A DNA stretch of 64,000 nt from Sporosarcina sp. BP05 (GCF_014282005.1 NZ_JACFTD010000005.1:62001-126000), one strand, 5' to 3'. Shown: positions 8,740 to 18,499, counted from the first letter of the stretch. Numbers and translations are program-made. The notes: a model not told the origin generated them from the letters alone.

Positions 8740-10008
8740 ATGAATCTAATAAAGACGGAACCAACTGGAATTCAAGTCGAGGATATATTGATTGCCAATC
8801 AATTACTAAAAGATGTAGTCGCACATACTCCTCTGCAAAAAAATGAACGACTGTCGGAAAAATATGACTGTCGAGTCTATGTAAAAAGGGAAGATTTACA
8901 ACATGTCCGTTCCTTTAAATTACGGGGTGCCTTTTATAAAATTAAAACCATAGAAGCAGCTGCACTTGAAAAAGGTGTCGTCTGCGCAAGTGCAGGCAAT
9001 CACGCGCAAGGAGTCGCTTTTGCCTGTGCGCATCTAGGTATTGACGCAAAAATATTCATGCCCCAGACAACTCCGAGGCAAAAGATTAATCAAGTCAAAA
9101 TGTTTGGACGGAACTATGTAGAAATTATTTTAGTGGGCGATACATTTGATGATTCTTCTGCTTCAGCAGTCAAATGCGCGACTGCTGAAGACAGAATTTT
9201 CATCCATCCTTTTGACGATTATGATGTCATTGCCGGACAAGGAACAGTCGCGGTTGAAATCATGAATGATATTGATGAACCCGTTGATTTTGTCTTTGCC
9301 AGTATTGGCGGTGGCGGTCTGATGTCTGGTTTAAGCACTTACATTAAAAATCTGTCACCACATACGCGTATGATCGGTGTTGAGCCGGCAGGTGCAGCTA
9401 GTATGAAAGCAGCATTGGAGAATAATGAAGTGACCACCTTGGATACAATCGATAAATTTGTTGATGGAGCAGCCGTGCAAAGTGCCGGCCAACTTACATT
9501 TGAAATTTGTCGTAAGTACCTTGAAGATATTGTACTTGTTCCAGAAGGAAAAGTGTGTACGTCTATCTTGGAATTATATAACCAACATGCAATTATCGTA
9601 GAACCCGCCGGGGTATTATCTATCGCCGCCTTGGATTTTTATAAAGAAGAAATCAGAGGTAAGTCCGTCGTGTGTGTCATCAGTGGTGGGAATAATGATA
9701 TCGGTCGAATGCAGGAAATCAAAGAAAAATCATTGATTTATGAAGGACTTCTTTATTATTTCATTATTAACTTCCCGCAGCGTTCTGGTGCTTTACGTCA
9801 ATTTCTGGATGAAGTACTTGGACCAGACGACGATATCACTACATTTGAGTATACAAAGAAGAACAACAAGGAAAGCGGTCCTGGACTTGTTGGCATTGAA
9901 ATAAAGAAAAAGTCAAATTACGATGGACTTATACAACGCATGCATCAATGCGGTTTCTCCTTTAAAGAAGTTAACAATGATAGTACGTTATTTGACTTAC
10001 TTATCTAA
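8740..10008 (+). CDS. ilvA: Threonine ammonia-lyase (threonine dehydratase), biosynthetic
   Basis: 422 residues, matching the length of Bacillus IlvA. It deaminates threonine to 2-oxobutanoate, the first committed step to isoleucine. The PLP lysine lies in SFKLRGAFYKI (about residue 60) and the phosphate-binding glycine loop is GGGGL (about 190). A C-terminal ACT-like regulatory domain begins near residue 325 (YYFIINFPQRSGALRQFL), where isoleucine feedback would act. I chose the ATG at 8740 over one at 8719, because GGAGGG at 8721-8726 then serves as ribosome binding site, although the 13-nt spacing is long. The gene stands alone. Confidence 0.92.
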   Translation: MNLIKTEPTGIQVEDILIANQLLKDVVAHTPLQKNERLSEKYDCRVYVKREDLQHVRSFKLRGAFYKIKTIEAAALEKGVVCASAGNHAQGVAFACAHLGIDAKIFMPQTTPRQKINQVKMFGRNYVEIILVGDTFDDSSASAVKCATAEDRIFIHPFDDYDVIAGQGTVAVEIMNDIDEPVDFVFASIGGGGLMSGLSTYIKNLSPHTRMIGVEPAGAASMKAALENNEVTTLDTIDKFVDGAAVQSAGQLTFEICRKYLEDIVLVPEGKVCTSILELYNQHAIIVEPAGVLSIAALDFYKEEIRGKSVVCVISGGNNDIGRMQEIKEKSLIYEGLLYYFIINFPQRSGALRQFLDEVLGPDDDITTFEYTKKNNKESGPGLVGIEIKKKSNYDGLIQRMHQCGFSFKEVNNDSTLFDLLI

Positions 10009-10114
10009 TGTCCACTATTTATGTTGAACAAATGGATACCTATATACAACTTAGCTAAGGCGACTTATAAAGGGTAGCGAGTTCAATAAGATACTTTATT
10101 TTATCCTATACATT

Positions 10115-10160
10115 GAAAAAATCTTACTCATGGCGATTAAGCCCTAAGTAAGATTTTTTC
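10115..10160. terminator. Bidirectional terminator between ilvA and mscS-like gene
   Basis: Arms GAAAAAATCTTACT and AGTAAGATTTTTTC with an 18-nt loop lie between two converging genes. The long A/T flanks suit both directions. Confidence 0.8.
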
Positions 10161-10167
10161 ATTTCCA

Positions 10168-11034
10168 TTAATACCCCTTATTAATCAATTGCTCCGCCAT
10201 TTTGACCTTATTATCATAAAGTTTTTGAGCCAATACTTTTTTTGCTTCCAATGAGGCTACTAAATAATCCGTATCATTAACGGTGGCGACGATGGAGAAC
10301 TTATACCCGAATGGACTTGTATCAAGGGAATGTAAGCCATATATTTCATACTTTTCAACGTAATCTCCGGTCAACTTATCTACTTGCAATAAAGCTAATT
10401 GTTTTGTGTTTAGCTCGTCGCACACTTCTTGCAGCAACACGCGAACGATTCCAGGATCTTGATTGAATGAAACGATTAGGCTCTCAAAAATCCGTCTTTT
10501 TTCAACAGAACCGTTAACCATTTTTCTGATTTCCCCATTGGAAATGGTCAATAATTTCCCGTTTATCAAACGTATCTTAATTATCCTAAACCCTAATTCC
10601 TCAACCGTTCCGCCTTCCAGTTCTCCGTTGACATTTATAAAATCTCCTCGTTTAATGGTTCCTTCAAAAATAATAAAAACACCGCTTATTAGATCATTAA
10701 TCAGTTTTTGGGCACCGAACCCAATAACAGCCGCGATGATACCTCCAGCTACAATGACTTCTTTCAGATCACCCACGAATGGCTTTATCGCTGCGATTAG
10801 TATAATGATAGCGAATATGTACCTGGATGTGTTTTTTACAACACTTTCAATTGTTTCTTTCTTCTTTTCTTCTAATAGAGTTGTCCGCTTGAATAGTTGT
10901 TGCATGATTTTCCTGAATACGACTATAAGTAAATAGGTAACAATGATAGTTACTGTCAATGAAACAAAATACGTTCGAACACCAGAAAAATCAATGTCAA
11001 TAAAATGTTGTATTGAATCTAAAAATACATTCAT
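10168..11034 (-). CDS. MscS-family small-conductance mechanosensitive channel
   Basis: 288 residues with three predicted membrane helices (about 22-44, 65-85 and 90-115). The third carries the Gly/Ala-rich pore pattern (GGIIAAVIGFGAQKLINDL) and runs into the beta domain (FIIFEGTIKRGDFINVNG). This is the MscS core that opens under hypo-osmotic shock. The ATG at 11034 is preceded by AAAAGGAAC. An in-frame GTG at 11058 is a possible alternative start behind GTAGGTG. Convergent with ilvA and monocistronic. It resembles YkuT-type single-core MscS proteins. Confidence 0.88.
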   Translation of the reverse strand: MNVFLDSIQHFIDIDFSGVRTYFVSLTVTIIVTYLLIVVFRKIMQQLFKRTTLLEEKKKETIESVVKNTSRYIFAIIILIAAIKPFVGDLKEVIVAGGIIAAVIGFGAQKLINDLISGVFIIFEGTIKRGDFINVNGELEGGTVEELGFRIIKIRLINGKLLTISNGEIRKMVNGSVEKRRIFESLIVSFNQDPGIVRVLLQEVCDELNTKQLALLQVDKLTGDYVEKYEIYGLHSLDTSPFGYKFSIVATVNDTDYLVASLEAKKVLAQKLYDNKVKMAEQLINKGY

Positions 11035-11255
11035 AATAATCAAGTTCCTTTTCCTCACCTACTAGATTTTTCACTCTCTCTGTTTATTATACAATACAAT
11101 CACTATAATCTTCATTATTTCAGAACATACCTCACAGAGCGATTCAACATGTAGATTCATCAAATTCAATTTGACACTTGCAAACTCGCCTCAGCCAACA
11201 CGACTTTTAGTGCAAAAAACAAACATCTAGATAAATCTGATCCTTTTTTCCATTT

Positions 11256-11653
11256 TTATTTTGTTGTTGAATTTGTTATAGCAGTTGCAATACGGTCTAG
11301 AACAGGAATCTGTTACTTTCCCGTTTGTTAATACATCTGTCTTGAAATGATAATTTTCGCCAAGCGTCTTCAGTGCTGCCGCTGCTTTGAGTATTTTCAA
11401 CGTGGATGCAGGTGTAATCCCTTTATGGCCCTGTTTTTGATAGACCACTTCCCCAGTTGAAGCTTTGCGTACGGTTACGCTGCTAGAAGCTGCTTGCATT
11501 CTACTATCAGCCATAATTTTATTAATGGTATTTCTCCAAGCTCTCGTATGAAGCAGCTGCTAACGCAGTTGACTGTTCAGGAACCATTGTTAAAAGCATC
11601 CCAACAAACACTACAATCGACAATAATGAAAATGCAATTTTTTTATGTATCAA
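11256..11653 (-). pseudogene. dacC-like D-Ala-D-Ala carboxypeptidase (S13) remnant with frameshift and internal deletion
   Basis: A broken penicillin-binding protein of the DacC/PBP4 type. From a TTG at 11651-11653 behind GGGGGAATAGG, a signal peptide is readable (FSLLSIVVFVGMLL ... ALA). The frame then shifts near 11525-11530, and the mature N-terminus continues as VTVRKASTGEVVYQ, PASTLKILKAAAALKTLG (the catalytic SxxK) and DVLTNGKVTDS. Directly after this, in another frame, comes IPVLDRIATAITNSTTK and a stop, which looks like the C-terminus of the same protein. So most of the enzyme (about 350 residues) is gone. It cannot be active. Confidence 0.7.
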
Positions 11654-11792
11654 ACCTATTCCCCCATTTAAAATTGGATAGACTATAAATATTCTACCCT
11701 AAGGAATAGATTATGAGGACTTGCTATGCCAATTCTATTTCACCTATGTGTTAAGATTATAAACAGACTTGCAATCGAAAGGCGGAACTATA

Positions 11793-12842
11793 ATGGAGAA
11801 AACTGAACCAGTAAAATTGACTTCCCTTACAACAAAAGGCGGCTGTGGCTGTAAAATCGGCCCTGCAGATTTGGCGGAGGTATTACGCAGCCTGCCACTT
11901 GCCAATCCCAATCCTAATTTGCTAGTTGGTCTCGATACGAGCGATGACGCGGGTGTCTATAAACTGACTGATGAAATAGCAATGGTGCAGACACTCGACT
12001 TTTTCACACCGATTGTTGACGACCCTTACGATTTCGGCCAAATCGCTGCAACAAATGCAATCAGTGACATCTACGCAATGGGTGGAACTCCGATTACAGC
12101 GCTAAATATAGTCGCATTTCCAATCGCTACGCTAGATAAAAAAATCCTCACAGAAATCCTTCGAGGTTCTGGCGATAAATTAAAAGAAGCAGGGGTTACA
12201 CTTGTCGGCGGACATTCAATAGATGATCAAGAACCAAAATTTGGTCTTGCCGTTACGGGAACCGTCCATCCTGATAAGGTTCGAACAAATGCCGGTGCAC
12301 ATCCAGGCGATAAAATCATTTTAACAAAACCAATTGGAGTCGGTATTTACACAACATCACTGAAAAATGGTTTATTATCTGATGATGAAATTGTCTACGT
12401 TACGAAAGTTATGACAACACTTAATAAAACAGCAGCAGAAACAATGGCTTTATACGATGTCCATGCTGCAACGGATGTCACTGGATTTGGGCTGCTCGGA
12501 CACGCCTCTGAAATAGCAAAAGCAAGCCGAGTGGGCATTCGCATCATTGCCCACCAAGTACCAACACTCCCCCGCACAAAGGAACTTGCAGATGCTGGAA
12601 AAGTACCAGGTGGAACAAAAAATAATTTTGCTCACGTAGCAGATGTAGTCTCGTATCCTGAAACTATGGACCAATCCGATCGTTGGATTCTATGTGATGC
12701 CGTGACATCAGGTGGCCTGCTCATCGCATTACCTGAAGATCAGGCGGATAGACTGTTGGATGAACTTCAACAAAAAGGCGTTGACGCTAGGATAATCGGC
12801 GAAGTAACAGAAGAAAATAGTGGACGTATCACTGTCGAGTAA
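11793..12842 (+). CDS. selD: Selenide, water dikinase (selenophosphate synthase)
   Basis: 349 residues. SelD makes selenophosphate, the reactive selenium donor, from selenide and ATP. The N-terminal active loop is GGCGCKIG with C18 and K21, the counterparts of E. coli C17 and K20. The residue is cysteine, not selenocysteine, so no Sec decoding is needed to make it. Conserved AIR-synthase-type motifs follow (GLDTSDDAGVY, TLDFFTP, TNAISDIYAMGG, GGHSIDDQEPK). The ATG at 11793 has AAAGGCGG 8 nt upstream. The next gene, 33 nt on, encodes the selenophosphate-using tRNA enzyme, so the pair is one operon. Confidence 0.97.
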   Translation: MEKTEPVKLTSLTTKGGCGCKIGPADLAEVLRSLPLANPNPNLLVGLDTSDDAGVYKLTDEIAMVQTLDFFTPIVDDPYDFGQIAATNAISDIYAMGGTPITALNIVAFPIATLDKKILTEILRGSGDKLKEAGVTLVGGHSIDDQEPKFGLAVTGTVHPDKVRTNAGAHPGDKIILTKPIGVGIYTTSLKNGLLSDDEIVYVTKVMTTLNKTAAETMALYDVHAATDVTGFGLLGHASEIAKASRVGIRIIAHQVPTLPRTKELADAGKVPGGTKNNFAHVADVVSYPETMDQSDRWILCDAVTSGGLLIALPEDQADRLLDELQQKGVDARIIGEVTEENSGRITVE

Positions 12843-12875
12843 TCGGGTGTGAATTTTGGGTAGAAGGTGAATTGG

Positions 12876-13925
12876 ATGTTCCGAGATTTAATGTTGGAAG
12901 ATATATTTGCATTGCAAGAAAAAGGGCCACATACATTCATTGATGTCCGATCGCCTAAAGAGTTTCAAGAAGCGACGATTCCAGGAAGTATTAACATCCC
13001 TGTTTTCGATGATGAGGAACGAGCGGAAATTGGAACACTTTATAAACAAGTTGGACAAGAAGTTGCTAAAGAAAGAGGACTTGCAATCTTTGCGAAGAAG
13101 TTGCCGGAATTTATTCGCGCATTCAAAAATATTGAAACCCCCATGACGGTATTCTGCTGGCGTGGCGGCATGCGAAGTAAGACCGCGGCGACCGTCCTCG
13201 ATTTGATGGGCATTCATACTACTCGATTAAACGGCGGAGTCCGTTCTTATCGGCAATGGGTCGTTCATGAATTGGAAAAAGAGGACTTTTCTCCAAACTT
13301 CATTGTATTGAATGGCTATACAGGAACAGGAAAAACTGGAATTTTGAAGCGTCTATCGGACAATGGCTATCCTGTCATTGATTTCGAGAACATTGCAGGT
13401 CATCGAGGCTCTATTTTCGGACAAATTGGACTTGAGCCAAGCAATCAAAAGAAATTTGACTCATTACTCATCCATGAATTAGAACGATTGAAAACGGAGC
13501 CGCATGTTTTCATAGAAGGCGAAAGTAGACGGATTGGAAAAGTAAGTTTACCACAATTTATTTATGAGAAAAAAGAGTGTGGGATGCAAATCGTCATACA
13601 TCTTCCCATTGCCGAACGGGTCAAAATTGTTTTAACTGACTATGAACCGTGGAACAACCCGGAACGTTTTATAGAGGCCTTTCAATTAATTGAAAAACGA
13701 TTACATACCCCCATTGCCAAATTGATCGAAACGTATTTGAAAAATGGTGAGTTTGGATTGGCAGTCGAGTTGCTACTTGAACACTATTACGATCCAAGAT
13801 ATAGACATTCTGGTGATCAAAATACTGAATTACAGAAAGTAGACATCGAAGCAATAAATGTAGAAGACGCATACCAACAAGTTCTTCAAACGATTGAGCG
13901 AATGAAAACGCCCTCTTTATCATGA
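12876..13925 (+). CDS. mnmH: tRNA 2-selenouridine synthase
   Basis: 349 residues, also called SelU or YbbB. It replaces sulfur with selenium in 2-thiouridine at the wobble position of Lys, Glu and Gln tRNAs, via a geranylated intermediate. A rhodanese domain comes first (FIDVRSPKEF at 21-30, with catalytic C94 in FCWRGGMRSK), then a P-loop (GYTGTGKTG at about 147-155). The ATG at 12876 is preceded by AGAAGGTG. It is coupled to selD. No selA, selB or selC is seen here, so selenium use at this locus is for tRNA, not protein. Confidence 0.96.
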   Translation: MFRDLMLEDIFALQEKGPHTFIDVRSPKEFQEATIPGSINIPVFDDEERAEIGTLYKQVGQEVAKERGLAIFAKKLPEFIRAFKNIETPMTVFCWRGGMRSKTAATVLDLMGIHTTRLNGGVRSYRQWVVHELEKEDFSPNFIVLNGYTGTGKTGILKRLSDNGYPVIDFENIAGHRGSIFGQIGLEPSNQKKFDSLLIHELERLKTEPHVFIEGESRRIGKVSLPQFIYEKKECGMQIVIHLPIAERVKIVLTDYEPWNNPERFIEAFQLIEKRLHTPIAKLIETYLKNGEFGLAVELLLEHYYDPRYRHSGDQNTELQKVDIEAINVEDAYQQVLQTIERMKTPSLS

Positions 13926-13930
13926 AAACC

Positions 13931-13978
13931 AACTGTCCAAACAATCGACTCGTCTGTCGATTGTTTGGACAGTTTTTT
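13931..13978 (+). terminator. Terminator of selD-mnmH
   Basis: A 19-bp perfect stem (AACTGTCCAAACAATCGAC and its complement) with a 5-nt loop is followed by T6, immediately after the mnmH stop. Confidence 0.9.
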
Positions 13979-14230
13979 GCTGCAGATGGACTTGGTATTA
14001 AAGAATCCCCATTAAAGTTTACTTGATTTATAAAATACCAACACCATTTTACTGACTTTTCCGTTATTAGAAGTTAATATAGAAGGAGAATGGTATTTTT
14101 TAAATGGCATGAGCCTCATTATTAAGAAATTCATATTCTTTCTAATTGAGAATGCATAGATATGACTCTTACCTCTTCGTTTATAAAAAGTGCAAACGAA
14201 TGCTACTTATAACTTAATAATCTACAGCCT

Positions 14231-14297
14231 TTTACATGATTAAATTTTAGTAGATGTTATTAGTAGATATATCGCTTCTTTTTTAGTATGATTATCA
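14231..14297 (+). promoter_or_regulatory. Candidate katA promoter with Fur/PerR-like box
   Basis: The 350-bp space before katA holds a plausible promoter: TTTACA (14231-14236) and TGTTAT (14255-14260) with an 18-nt spacer. Downstream, TTAGTATGATTATCA (14283-14297) matches the right half of the Fur/PerR 7-1-7 box well (ATTATCA) and the left half poorly. katA is a PerR target in B. subtilis, so peroxide control is plausible but not shown. Confidence 0.4.
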
Positions 14298-14332
14298 TGT
14301 AGGAATTAAAACAATCTAGGGAGTGAGAATCT

Positions 14333-15820
14333 ATGACAAAAAATGACACTAATAAAAAATTAACAACTGCCGCTGGTGCTCCAGTTGTGGATAACCAAAA
14401 CTCAATGACTGCAGGGCCTAGAGGGCCAATACTATTACAAGATGTTTGGCTTTTGGAGAAGCTCGCGCATTTTGATCGCGAGGTTATTCCTGAACGTCGT
14501 ATGCATGCAAAAGGTTCTGCTGCGTATGGTTCATTTACTGTAACACATGATATTTCAAAATATACAAAAGCAAAAGTCTTCTCTGAAATTGGGAAGAAAA
14601 CAGATATGTTCGTTCGTTTCTCAACAGTTGCCGGTGAACGTGGCGGAGCTGACGCCGAACGTGATATCCGCGGATTTTCAATGAGATATTATACAGAAGA
14701 GGGAAACTGGGACCTTGTCGGAAATAACACACCTGTGTTCTTCTTTAGGGACCCAATGCAATTCCCAGATTTGAACCATGCCGTTAAACGCGATCCACGT
14801 ACAAACATGCGGAGCGCAAATAACAACTGGGACTTCTGGACATCACTTCCTGAAGCACTTCACCAAGTGACTATCGTTATGAGTGATCGTGGACTTCCAA
14901 GTTCATACAGAAGTATGCATGGTTTCGGAAGCCATACTTTTAGTATGATCAATGCTGAAAACGAACGCGTTTGGGTGAAATTCCACATGCATTCACAGCA
15001 AGGGATTGACAACTTGACTGACCAAGAAGCCGAGGCAGTTGTAGGGAAAGACCGCGAAAGCCATCAACGTGATCTCTATGACAATATCGAAAATGGCAAC
15101 TTCCCGAAATGGAAAATGTTCATACAAGTAATGACAGAAGAACAAGCGAACAATATGCCTTACAACCCGTTTGATTTGACAAAAGTATGGTATAAAAAAG
15201 ACTTCCCTCTTATTGAAGTAGGTGAATGGGAATTAAACCGAAATCCTGATAACTATTTTGCAGAAGTAGAGCAAGCTGCTTTTACACCTGCAAACGTTGT
15301 ACCAGGTATCAGTTTCTCTCCAGACAAAATGTTACAAGGTCGCCTCTTCTCATATGGAGATGCACAACGCTATCGTTTAGGCGTGAACCATCACCAAATT
15401 CCGGTCAACCAACCGAAATGCCCAGTTCACAGTTTCCACCGTGACGGCGCAATGAGAACTGATGGCAACATGGGTAGCACGGTTCATTATGAGCCAAACA
15501 GCTATGGCGAATGGCAAGAACAACCGAAGTTTAAAGAACCAGCTCTTGATATTTTTGGTGCCGCTGACCAATGGAATTTTAGAGAAGATGACGATAATTA
15601 CTTTGAACAACCAGGTAAACTCTTCAACTTAATGAGCAAAGAACAACAACAAGTTTTATTCGAAAATACAGGGCGCAATATGAACGGCGTTGACAAACAT
15701 ATTCAGCTTCGTCATATTGTTCACTGTTACAAAGCAGACCCTGCTTATGGTCAAGGTGTAGCAGACGCACTAGGTGTTTCTTGGAACGAAGTGGAAGCAG
15801 CAGTTGGATCAGAAGATTAA
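14333..15820 (+). CDS. katA: Catalase, vegetative type
   Basis: A 495-residue small-subunit heme catalase that splits hydrogen peroxide in the cytoplasm. The distal histidine lies in [13 protein letters not shown] (about residue 56), followed by [18 protein letters not shown]. The proximal heme tyrosine is in [14 protein letters not shown] (about 338). Length and motifs fit clade 3 monofunctional catalases like B. subtilis KatA. The start follows AGGGAGTGAGAATCT. Monocistronic, with its own terminator. Likely peroxide-induced (see the upstream box). Confidence 0.97.
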   Translation: MTKNDTNKKLTTAAGAPVVDNQNSMTAGPRGPILLQDVWLLEKLAHFDREVIPERRMHAKGSAAYGSFTVTHDISKYTKAKVFSEIGKKTDMFVRFSTVAGERGGADAERDIRGFSMRYYTEEGNWDLVGNNTPVFFFRDPMQFPDLNHAVKRDPRTNMRSANNNWDFWTSLPEALHQVTIVMSDRGLPSSYRSMHGFGSHTFSMINAENERVWVKFHMHSQQGIDNLTDQEAEAVVGKDRESHQRDLYDNIENGNFPKWKMFIQVMTEEQANNMPYNPFDLTKVWYKKDFPLIEVGEWELNRNPDNYFAEVEQAAFTPANVVPGISFSPDKMLQGRLFSYGDAQRYRLGVNHHQIPVNQPKCPVHSFHRDGAMRTDGNMGSTVHYEPNSYGEWQEQPKFKEPALDIFGAADQWNFREDDDNYFEQPGKLFNLMSKEQQQVLFENTGRNMNGVDKHIQLRHIVHCYKADPAYGQGVADALGVSWNEVEAAVGSED

Positions 15821-15830
15821 TTAGTGAAAC

Positions 15831-15877
15831 AAAAAGGAATGTTCCTCGCATAATAATGCGAAGGACATTCCTTTTTT
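15831..15877 (+). terminator. Terminator of katA
   Basis: A long hairpin (AAAAAGGAATGT ... ACATTCCTTTTT with an inner CGCAT/ATGCG stem) sits just after the katA stop and ends in T6. Confidence 0.88.
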
Positions 15878-15992
15878 AGACAATCCCTTCCCCTGACCCT
15901 TTTTAGACATTCACTATGATACTACTGACTTTTATGTGAATCAAAGGTAGAATAGAAAGTGTATTTAGAATATACAGTAGGGGGAACTATAA

Positions 15993-17018
15993 ATGTCGAT
16001 TACTTTTATAGCAAAAGAAGAGTTTTTCACGTTTCATGATCCAATGCAAGATGGTAAATTGATTGACCGCAAAACTGAAATTCGAATGGATCCGCTAACA
16101 GGCGAAACATCCAGGATTATTTTCGATCCAGGTGCACCATTTACATCAACAGACTATTCCGAGCAGGCAAAACAAACAGAGGGCACTAAATGTCCATTCT
16201 GCCCCGAAAACGTGCACACTTTCACACCTAAATTCCCGAATGATTTAATCGAAGATGGCAGAATCATTCAAGGCGAAGCTGTCGTTTTTCCAAACCTCTT
16301 TCCTTACAGCAAGCATAATGCTGTGGTCCGCATGTGTGATCAACATTACGTCAAATTAGATGAATTTACAGCACCCATGATTGCCAATTCCTTTTCTGCA
16401 GCGCATAACTATTTGACTAAAGTTATTACCCAGGATCCAGAAACCGCATACGCATCCATTAACTGGAATTACTTACCCCCTTCAGGCGGTAGTATTTTGC
16501 ACCCACATATTCATGTATTAGCTTCTGAAATACCAACCAACTATCAATTAATAGCATTGGCAAGCAGCGAACAGTTTCACACAGAAACAGAAAGTAATTA
16601 TTATGATTCATTAATAGAAACTGAGCGTAAAACCGATGAGCGCTTTATCGCGTCGGTGGGTTCCATCGACTGGGTTCATGCTTTTGCACCGAAAAGCCAT
16701 ACCGATTTTATCGGGGTTTTAGATGTTTCTTCGTTGGATGAATTAAACGACAACAATTGGCAGGATCTCGCAGAAAGTCTTACACACTTTTTCCGTTACT
16801 TCGAATCAATCGGCATCGCAAGCTTTAACCTCGGCCTGTTTATTCCTGTAAGCAAGAATTCATCTGAACGCGTTCACGTGCGAATTGTTCCTCGCCTAAC
16901 GATGGGAGCACTCCAAACAAGTGATATGAACGTTTTCAATTTCTTGCATGGAGAACCGCTATGTTTGAAAGTACCTGAAGAAATAACAAAAGAAGTTGCT
17001 GTGTATTTCAGCAAATAA
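15993..17018 (+). CDS. GalT-like HIT-superfamily protein with HPHxH active site
   Basis: 341 residues resembling galactose-1-phosphate uridylyltransferase. A zinc-type CPFC (C67, C70) opens the core, VVFPNLFPYSKHNAV follows, and the HIT motif SILHPHIHVL is at 168-176. In GalT the motif is HPHGQ, with the second His as the uridylylated nucleophile and Gln stabilising the intermediate. Here the Gln position is His174, as in HIT hydrolases. No galK, galE or sugar genes are nearby. It may therefore be a nucleotide-sugar or dinucleotide hydrolase or phosphorylase rather than Leloir GalT. AGGGGGAACTATAA precedes the ATG. Confidence 0.7.
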   Translation: MSITFIAKEEFFTFHDPMQDGKLIDRKTEIRMDPLTGETSRIIFDPGAPFTSTDYSEQAKQTEGTKCPFCPENVHTFTPKFPNDLIEDGRIIQGEAVVFPNLFPYSKHNAVVRMCDQHYVKLDEFTAPMIANSFSAAHNYLTKVITQDPETAYASINWNYLPPSGGSILHPHIHVLASEIPTNYQLIALASSEQFHTETESNYYDSLIETERKTDERFIASVGSIDWVHAFAPKSHTDFIGVLDVSSLDELNDNNWQDLAESLTHFFRYFESIGIASFNLGLFIPVSKNSSERVHVRIVPRLTMGALQTSDMNVFNFLHGEPLCLKVPEEITKEVAVYFSK

Positions 17019-17035
17019 TAGGAGTAAAACTTATA

Positions 17036-17073
17036 AAACCCTCTCGTGTCTATGCAGACACGAGAGGATTTCT
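17036..17073. terminator. Bidirectional terminator
   Basis: The 11-bp stem CCTCTCGTGTC/GACACGAGAGG has a 6-nt loop, with A-run and T-rich flanks. It lies between the converging GalT-like and GGDEF genes. Confidence 0.8.
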
Positions 17074-17089
17074 AGATGTAAAATATCCC

Positions 17090-18499
17090 TTAATTAAGTA
17101 CACAAATTCGATTCTTACCGTTTTGTTTTGCTTCGTACAGTTTTATATCTGCAAAATTAAACAACTCATTAAAATGCATAATCGTGCAATCCGCATTAGT
17201 CGACACCCCGATACTTGCCGTTACAGAAATAGTGTTGCCATCCTTAAATAACTTGATATCTCTTATGATTTCCAATAATTGTTCTGCTTTTAATTTTCCA
17301 TCCTCAAGTGAGAAATCCTTTAATAGGATGACAAACTCATCTCCGCCAAAACGCCCTATCAAATCAATTTTCCTAATTGACGACAAACAAGCACTACTCA
17401 CCTGTTTTATGACTTCATCGCCAAAAAGATGGCCATATTCATCATTAATCGATTTAAAATTATCAATGTCAAATGCTATACATACTATACTTTCATTCTT
17501 TATAGATGCTTGTTTTAACCACTCATTTGTAGTTTCCTCTATAAAACTGCGATTATATAGGCCCGTTAAATAATCTGTATTCGATTTCCTTTCAATAGTC
17601 GCAATATTATGTTTGACCTCAAGCCTTTGGGCTAACATTGCTATTTCTCGTTCGCTAATTTCATTAAGCAATGTTATATATTCCTTTTGAACTACATAGC
17701 CTAACGATACATCGTTCATTAACTCACATAATTCACATCTTTCTTCTTGAATTTCCTTTAATAGATAGACATCATTATAGCTTTCCACCAATTCCTTAGC
17801 TATAGACAATGATTCAAATGCATTTCTAGTGAGATTCTGCTTAGCATACCATCGGCCTTGTAAAACATAACACTGTGATTTTTCCCTACCAAATAACTCT
17901 AAAATAGGATTATGAATCATTTCATTTATTAAAGATCCCGAAGTTACAAAATCACCGAGCCCAATATACGCACTAGCAATATTCAATTTTACTCTTAGTT
18001 TCAAAATAGGACTTTCAGGTACATGTAACCCTGCCATTTCAAGGCCCAATTTAGCCATTTCTAATGCTTTCGCATAATCATTCTCAATCAAGCTTATATG
18101 ACTATAATTGCTATACCCATTGCTGACTATGTTATAACGTTTTAATTCCCTTCCCAAATCAATGCTTTTCTCAAGAGTTTTTTTTGCCTTTTTAAATTCT
18201 TTAGTATAATCATATAGTAAAAACAAAATATTGTAGGAGTTTAGTTTGTCCGTTTCATCGCCATTTATCATACAAATCTCTTCGTATTTGTCAATACTTA
18301 TAAAAGCCTCTTCGATTTCGCCAATACAGTAATATGAAGCTGCGCTATTAATATGCGCAGTCAAGATGGATTTAAAATCATTCACTTTCAATCCGCAGTC
18401 AAGAAGATGAAAGCAGGCTTCAATGGTTTCTATGTATTTACCTTCAGCTCGTAATGCAGTTACTTTTTTCTGTAACAATAACAAATCATCTTTATCCAT
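17090..18499 (-). CDS. Diguanylate cyclase with N-terminal TPR-like region
   Basis: 469 residues. About 300 N-terminal residues form helical TPR-like repeats (for example AHINSAASYYCIGEIEEAF and KLNIASAYIGLGDF). A GGDEF domain follows, starting at DYLTGLYNRSF. The active loop is intact (RFGGDEF, about residue 380) and the inhibitory I-site RxxD (RKID) is five residues upstream, so it should make cyclic di-GMP and be product-inhibited. There is no membrane segment, so it is a cytoplasmic enzyme whose TPR part probably binds a partner protein. The ATG at 18499 has AGGAGC 6 nt upstream. Confidence 0.9.
   Translation of the reverse strand: MDKDDLLLLQKKVTALRAEGKYIETIEACFHLLDCGLKVNDFKSILTAHINSAASYYCIGEIEEAFISIDKYEEICMINGDETDKLNSYNILFLLYDYTKEFKKAKKTLEKSIDLGRELKRYNIVSNGYSNYSHISLIENDYAKALEMAKLGLEMAGLHVPESPILKLRVKLNIASAYIGLGDFVTSGSLINEMIHNPILELFGREKSQCYVLQGRWYAKQNLTRNAFESLSIAKELVESYNDVYLLKEIQEERCELCELMNDVSLGYVVQKEYITLLNEISEREIAMLAQRLEVKHNIATIERKSNTDYLTGLYNRSFIEETTNEWLKQASIKNESIVCIAFDIDNFKSINDEYGHLFGDEVIKQVSSACLSSIRKIDLIGRFGGDEFVILLKDFSLEDGKLKAEQLLEIIRDIKLFKDGNTISVTASIGVSTNADCTIMHFNELFNFADIKLYEAKQNGKNRICVLN

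Noticed and set aside
12395..12674. Antisense frames in selD
   Set aside because: Shadows of the conserved selD reading frame without ribosome binding sites.
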